The notes under the pieces were generated by a model. That model was given only the letters and a program-made list of their open reading frames with translations, made no database searches and had not been told where the DNA came from. From Candidatus Krumholzibacteriia bacterium (GTDB taxonomy: Bacteria > Krumholzibacteriota > Krumholzibacteriia > LZORAL124-64-63), in assembly GCA_028718575.1 (NCBI GenBank), contig JAQULN010000063.1, positions 1 to 10,260 on the forward strand: a stretch of DNA of 10,260 nt. The letters are read 5' to 3'. The position numbers and the translations under genes are program-made. Shown one piece after another: positions 7,235 through 10,260 of this stretch. How positions within the stretch are numbered: position 1 is the stretch's first letter; each line of letters starts with the position of its first letter.

Positions 7235-7495
7235 GATCGCTCCGTGATGCTCGCTGGCTGGTCTATGTGCAAGAGCGACATGGGCGGGTCGCGTTGCAGC
7301 AGGTTAACGGCGATCGGGCAATATCTCAGGTCTTGCTGTGTTGCAGAACCCGACGCATACGCCCAGGTTCCCACCATTGTTGCAAGGACGATACCCGTTC
7401 GGTCGTCCGGCAAGATGGACACTAAATCTGTCCGGCGCAAGTCCTGTATTTAGCGAGGGGACCGTCCCCGGCGGCCCTGGCAGGGTCAAGCCGAG
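7235..7495. other. Lower-GC intergenic gap with a 13-bp palindrome
   Basis: About 260 bp between the EEP and P-loop genes. Base composition drops to the mid-50s percent G+C in its central part (7321-7440 by eye) against much higher values around it. It contains GGGGAC-C-GTCCCC at 7457-7469 and GGACA-N7-TGTCC near 7417-7433. Short TTG-started reading frames cross it but lack convincing ribosome sites or family features. No promoter matching consensus was found. Confidence 0.55.
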
Positions 7496-8047
7496 TTAGA
7501 ACATCGCCAATTGCGACGCCCGCGGCGGTAGGTCGAGCGCCGCCAGGACTAGCGGGATCCAGTCCGACCGATCGCCTGCCGGCAGCCGCAAACAATCCAA
7601 CCGGTACGCGGCCAGCAGCTGATCGATGATGCGATCGATCGCGGTCTGGAATCCCTGGGAAACGTCGCGGGTGCCGTCATAGCTCGGCGGCGCGACGACC
7701 GGGACCTTCACCAGCAGGCGATACGTCGCCATCCAGGTGCGTACCAGTTCCTCGAGCGGCGCCTGCCGGCCGGTGGCGTTGACCAGATAAGCGTAGTTGT
7801 CAAGCACCGCTCGGTCGCAGACGATGATATCGTACGCGGGCTCGAGGGCGATCTCTTCGGCGATCTGAGTGTGTAAGATCCACTGTTGGGCATCCCGGGT
7901 CGTGTCCCGGTTAATAGGTAGCGGACAGCGGCGCGCGACCTCCTTGACGAGGTCGACGCTCAGGTCGAGCCGCTTGAGGTTGGCGGCCAGCTCGAAACAG
8001 AGCGTCGTCTTGCCGACTCCGTGAGAGCCCATGAAGGCGATCTTCAT
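7496..8047 (-). CDS. P-loop ATPase/kinase-like protein (AAA_28 style)
   Basis: 183 residues. Walker A is G7-S-H-G-V-G-K-T14 at the extreme N-terminus. VKEVARR (34-40) and QQWILHTQ (54-61), then DIIVCDRAVLDNYAYLV (73-89) with the D78-R79 pair, follow the pattern of AAA_28/NadR-kinase-like nucleotide-binding proteins, which phosphorylate small molecules or act as nucleotide-driven switches. Substrate is unknown. Length fits a single-domain member, with no fused transferase or DNA-binding domain. ATG 8047 immediately precedes the P-loop strand, so it is the right start, although the upstream bases (AACCTCATTGCC) lack a recognisable Shine-Dalgarno site. It is divergent from the membrane-protein gene at 8143 across 95 bp and is followed by the low-GC gap, so it is probably a single-gene unit. 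Confidence 0.8.
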   Translation of the reverse strand: MKIAFMGSHGVGKTTLCFELAANLKRLDLSVDLVKEVARRCPLPINRDTTRDAQQWILHTQIAEEIALEPAYDIIVCDRAVLDNYAYLVNATGRQAPLEELVRTWMATYRLLVKVPVVAPPSYDGTRDVSQGFQTAIDRIIDQLLAAYRLDCLRLPAGDRSDWIPLVLAALDLPPRASQLAMF

Positions 8048-8142
8048 GGCAATGAGGTTAACCTGTCGCCGCAGGTAAGTCCAGCAAGCGCAGTCGGCGT
8101 CGCGGCCGCAGCGCGCCGGCCTGCCCGCTCAAGGAGCCGGCT
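8048..8142. promoter_or_regulatory. Divergent intergenic region with palindrome AGGTTAACCT
   Basis: This 95-bp spacer must hold the start signals of both flanking genes. AGGTTAACCT (8055-8064) is a perfect 10-bp palindrome placed 8 nt from the P-loop gene start. ACCTG-N6-CAGGT partly overlaps it. Near the plus-strand gene, AAGGAG (8131-8136) is the ribosome site, and two copies of GCCGGC (8115-8120 and 8136-8141) could pair and enclose it. No hexamers near sigma70 consensus are evident. Confidence 0.4.
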
Positions 8143-8769
8143 ATGGTAACAGTCGACAGCCCTCAGACGTGGGGTTACTTGAACGCCGGGCCACGGCCGA
8201 GCACCCTACTTGCCGGCGGAGCCGTTGCGGCAGCACTGGGACCGATTGCGATGGCATTGCAGTTCGCGACCTTCGCCTGGATCTGCTGGGCGATCGGATT
8301 GTTGCTGACCGGCGTCGGTCTTCTGCTCAGCGGGTTGCGGCCGTGGTTGACCTCGTTCGCCGTCGTGCCTGCCGGGATGTTCCTGGCGCAGGGCGCGAGT
8401 TTGCTGCTGACAGCCAGCGGACTGGCCGCGGCCGCAGCGGGCTACTTCGCGTTGGCGCTGCCGAAATGGCTCTCGTTGTTCGTGCTGGCGATCGTCGCCG
8501 CGCGGCAGGTCGACCGGCGGCGGCGGCGCTGGCTGGCAGTGGTCGCGGTCTTGAGTAGCCTCAAGTATCTGACGCGGCACCTGGCGCCGCCGCCGGCCAC
8601 CGTTTTGGCGGTTCTCGATATCCTGCTCGCCGTGCTGCTGGCGGCGGCCCTGGTGCAGTGGGCGGTGGTTTTGCGCCGCCTGGAAACGGCGTGGGCGGCT
8701 CATCGCTGGCGGGATGCGCACGCGCGCTTCGAAGACTTCAATTCGCCGCCGCTGCCGCCACTCAGATGA
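8143..8769 (+). CDS. Polytopic membrane protein of unknown function
   Basis: 208 residues, not recognised. Hydrophobic segments at about 22-42, 44-64, 72-92, 98-120, 129-144 (short) and 152-177 suggest five or six transmembrane helices. The strongly basic loop RQVDRRRRRW (121-130) should be cytoplasmic by the positive-inside rule. The tail, about 178-208, is soluble and contains aromatic and charged residues (WAAHRWRDAHARFEDF) before a Pro-rich end. No catalytic, transporter or sensor motif is visible. Start ATG 8143 is preceded by AAGGAG at 6 nt spacing. It is the only plus-strand gene, divergent from the P-loop gene and convergent with LemA, whose stop it overlaps by 8 bp. Composition resembles its neighbours, so there is no sign of recent transfer. 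Confidence 0.8.
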   Translation: MVTVDSPQTWGYLNAGPRPSTLLAGGAVAAALGPIAMALQFATFAWICWAIGLLLTGVGLLLSGLRPWLTSFAVVPAGMFLAQGASLLLTASGLAAAAAGYFALALPKWLSLFVLAIVAARQVDRRRRRWLAVVAVLSSLKYLTRHLAPPPATVLAVLDILLAVLLAAALVQWAVVLRRLETAWAAHRWRDAHARFEDFNSPPLPPLR

Positions 8770-9337
8770 CCGATTCGCGGACGGGTTCGCCCGCGAAACT
8801 CACGCTCACCACTTTGCGGATCACCGCTTCGAATTCGCAGTAGCGCGCAGGCCGGAAGCCCAGCGGCGCGGCCACGAGCTTGGCGGGGTAGGTCTGCAGG
8901 CGCGTGTTGAACTCGCGCACGTTGGCGTTGAACAGACGCCGCGCCGCCTGGATGCGGTCCTCGGTCTCAGCCAGTTGCGCCTGTAGGTCGGCGAACCCGC
9001 GATCGGCCTGCAGCTGCGGATTCGCTTCGGCGATCGCGAGCAAGGCACGGGTCGCGGCAACCAGATCTCTTTCCGCCGCCGCTTGCGGATCCGGCCGTTG
9101 GGAGATCGCCCGCGCCCGCGCCGCCGTGACCGCCCCGAGCACGCGGCGCTCGTGTGCCGCCGCCGCCTCGACCACGGCTACCAGGTTGGGAATCAGGTCG
9201 TGGCGGCGGCGCAGTTCGGTTTCCACGCCCGACCAGCTCTCGCGCACATGCTGGCGCAGACGGACCAGCAGGTTCCAGGTCAGGATCAGCCAGCCGACGA
9301 GAACCGCGATACCCACACAGACGAGCCGAATGACCAT
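8762..9337 (-). CDS. lemA: LemA family membrane-anchored protein
   Basis: 191 residues from ATG 9337. One N-terminal transmembrane helix (about 4-24), then the family signature: WNLLVRLRQHV (21-31), SWSGVETELRRRHDLIPNLV (34-53), the HERRVLGAV helix (62-70), FADLQAQLAETEDRIQAARR (115-134), FNANVREFN (136-144) and YPAKLVAAPLGF (150-161). LemA proteins form a long helical bundle anchored in the inner membrane; their function is poorly defined, with links to envelope integrity and antigen processing in some bacteria. A longer frame opens at 9568, but its extra 77 residues look out of frame, while 9337 has GGAGG 8 nt upstream and a TGATG one-base overlap with the upstream stop. Translation is therefore probably coupled to the 9337-10026 gene. 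Its 3' end overlaps the convergent membrane-protein gene. Confidence 0.92.
   Translation of the reverse strand: MVIRLVCVGIAVLVGWLILTWNLLVRLRQHVRESWSGVETELRRRHDLIPNLVAVVEAAAAHERRVLGAVTAARARAISQRPDPQAAAERDLVAATRALLAIAEANPQLQADRGFADLQAQLAETEDRIQAARRLFNANVREFNTRLQTYPAKLVAAPLGFRPARYCEFEAVIRKVVSVSFAGEPVRESVI
8774..8797. other. Hairpin at the convergent gene junction
   Basis: TTCGCGG (8774-8780) pairs with CCGCGAA (8791-8797), extendable by two pairs past one mismatch (A-C on the plus strand, G-U on the minus strand) to leave a 4-nt loop. It lies 5 nt after the plus-strand stop and inside the last codons of lemA. It might limit readthrough of the membrane-protein transcript, but it has no U tract and also encodes part of LemA. 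Confidence 0.25.
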
Positions 9338-10026
9338 CACCGTTGCCTCCGCTGACCCGCAAGCTCCGGTCCCAGCACATCGCGCCGCGCATGCGGCGGA
9401 ATACCGGCCAAGAATCCCGTCGCCGTGGCGATCGCCTCGGGAATCCGTTCGGCGGCCAACCCGCCGGGAACGGCGATAAGACTCCACCACCCGCCCAGTT
9501 CGAGCCACCAGCGCGGACGGCCCAGCAGGAACTCGATCTGCCGCGGCGGCAGCACGTCGTATGCCCATTTGCGATCGGGCGAGGATACGTGGAACGCGGC
9601 GCTGAACGCCGCCGATTCGAAATCGATGTCGTTGAACCCCAGCGCCGACGCCAACCGGTCAGCGGTTATTTCCGGACGAATACGCAGGGGAATCAGCGGC
9701 ATGTCCGCCTTGACCACCACGCAGGTGAACAAACCCTGCACGCCGTCCCGGGAACCGGGACGCCGGCGGCGATCGAGATCGAAGACATGGATCTGGCGTC
9801 CCTGCCAGAGGCCGCTGGCCAGGTTGGTCGCCTGGACCAGGCCATTGCCGATCAATCCCAGTTCCAGGTAGGTGCGTCCCACCGTGGGATCGGGTCCCGG
9901 CGTGAACCGCCAGCCATGGGTGCGGGCCCAGGTTTGCAGCGCGTGGACCCGTCGTAGACTCAGCACGGTCCGCACGATCGTCACCACGATGCCAGCGCTC
10001 ACAAATAGCAAGGCCAGCCGGGGCAT
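9337..10026 (-). CDS. LemA-associated membrane protein, DUF3137-like
   Basis: 229 residues. One N-terminal transmembrane helix (about 4-23) is followed by a soluble domain. WARTHGWRFTP (33-43), the strand-rich QIHVFDLDRRRR segment (78-89) and especially FHVSSPDRKWAYDVLPPRQIEFLL (145-168) resemble hypothetical proteins commonly encoded beside LemA (DUF3137 or related); the exact family needs a profile search. No enzymatic motif is evident. The role is unknown, and an interaction with LemA at the inner membrane is an inference from coupling and recurring neighbourhood. Start ATG 10026 has a perfect GGAGGT 5 nt upstream. The stop shares one base with the LemA start. The residues about 169-200 (RPRWWLELGGWWSLIAVPGGL) are Trp-rich and fairly hydrophobic but probably a core strand rather than a second helix. 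Confidence 0.75.
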   Translation of the reverse strand: MPRLALLFVSAGIVVTIVRTVLSLRRVHALQTWARTHGWRFTPGPDPTVGRTYLELGLIGNGLVQATNLASGLWQGRQIHVFDLDRRRRPGSRDGVQGLFTCVVVKADMPLIPLRIRPEITADRLASALGFNDIDFESAAFSAAFHVSSPDRKWAYDVLPPRQIEFLLGRPRWWLELGGWWSLIAVPGGLAAERIPEAIATATGFLAGIPPHARRDVLGPELAGQRRQR

Positions 10027-10207
10027 GGCTTACCTCCAGGGCAATCTCCGGTTCTACCGCGGATTATCGGCTGCGAATGCGGCCGCCTTGATCCCAACCC
10101 GCATGACGAACGGCGCCCTTGCGGATGCCGCGGCCGGACCCCTGGCGCCCGTCGCATCCGCGGCAGAGGCCGACAGCCGAACAGCCGACAGCCGAGCGGC
10201 AACAAAC
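10027..10207. repeat. Non-coding spacer with a short direct repeat and an inverted repeat
   Basis: CCGACAGCCGA occurs at 10170-10180 and again at 10185-10195 (15-bp period). GCGGATGC (10121-10128) and GCATCCGC (10154-10161) form an 8-bp inverted repeat with a 25-nt loop. A minus-strand GATAAT near 10067 could be a -10 for the 10026 gene, but its -35 is poor. No ORF of note. Confidence 0.5.
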
Positions 10208-10233
10208 AGGGCGGGCCCGTGGGGACCCGCCCT
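10208..10233 (-). terminator. Intrinsic-terminator-like hairpin
   Basis: An 11-bp arm structure: AGGGCGGG (10208-10215) pairs with CCCGCCCT (10226-10233), then one C-A mismatch, two more pairs and a GTGG loop. On the minus strand the stem is followed by GTTTGTTG, a usable U tract; on the plus strand the following bases are CTTCTGTC. It probably ends a minus-strand transcript entering from the right edge. Confidence 0.65.
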
Positions 10234-10239
10234 CTTCTG

Positions 10240-10260
10240 TCATCGCACGCCGGTGCGGAA
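10240..10260 (-). CDS. Possible last codons of a minus-strand gene beyond the right edge
   Basis: Reading the minus strand from the edge gives Phe-Arg-Thr-Gly-Val-Arg then TGA at 10242-10240. The stop lies 6 nt before the terminator-like hairpin, the normal spacing for a gene end. With only six codons visible this is a positional guess; no product can be named. Confidence 0.3.
   Translation of the reverse strand, partial: FRTGVR

Noticed and set aside
7301..8062. AGGTTAAC occurring twice (7301-7308 and 8055-8062)
   Set aside because: An 8-bp match in one of several spacers is weak, and the first copy lacks the full palindrome; treated as chance.
7496..8769. Divergent NTPase and membrane protein as a possible defence or transport pair
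   Set aside because: Divergent orientation, no effector domain, no transporter motif and no mobile-element context; nothing beyond adjacency supports it.
9338..9568. N-terminal extension of LemA to the upstream start at 9568
   Set aside because: The extra residues lie over the coding frame of the partner gene and do not resemble LemA; ATG 9337 has a proper ribosome site and precedes the membrane helix.

Overview
This is a GC-rich (roughly two-thirds G+C by eye) bacterial chromosomal segment, densely packed and almost entirely coded on the minus strand; only one gene, the membrane protein at 8143-8769, lies on the plus strand. The large secreted protein at 1035-4109 ends in a PNPFNP-type FlgD-like/T9SS-like C-terminal module. 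Together with the high GC and the company of LemA, a DUF3473-type deacetylase and GalT, this suggests a Krumholzibacteria/Eisenbacteria-like or other FCB-related lineage. That placement is an inference from protein style, with no rRNA or marker gene in the window.

Layout, left to right: (1) 1-833, minus, the first 277 codons of a galactose-1-phosphate uridylyltransferase gene that runs off the left edge. (2) 834-1034, non-coding, with a perfect 10-bp hairpin that probably ends transcription of the next gene. (3) 1035-4109, minus, a 1024-residue exported mosaic surface protein with its own sigma70-like promoter. (4) 4182-6225, minus, a tight block (read right to left): cupin, SAM methyltransferase, polysaccharide deacetylase. 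The last two share an ATGA stop/start overlap, and a good promoter lies in front of the cupin. (5) 6368-7234, minus, an endonuclease/exonuclease/phosphatase-fold protein with a TTG start. (6) 7235-7495, a lower-GC gap with a 13-bp palindrome. (7) 7496-8047, minus, a P-loop NTPase/kinase of AAA_28 style, divergent from (8) 8143-8769, plus, an unrecognised polytopic membrane protein. This converges on, and overlaps by 8 bp, (9) LemA (8762-9337, minus), which is coupled by a TGATG overlap to (10) a single-pass membrane protein of the type often found beside LemA (9337-10026). (11) 10027-10260, non-coding with short repeats, an intrinsic-terminator-like hairpin and possibly the last codons of another minus-strand gene.

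Functionally, GalT (UDP-sugar supply), the DUF3473 deacetylase and the methyltransferase point to cell-surface glycan metabolism next to a large exported protein. The LemA pair is a separate envelope-associated module. I see no CRISPR array, mobile element, tRNA, rRNA, toxin-antitoxin pair or recognisable defence system. Nothing here clearly amounts to a new system. The best leads are the unannotatable membrane protein, the orphan P-loop NTPase, the cupin leader hairpin and the architecture of the surface protein.
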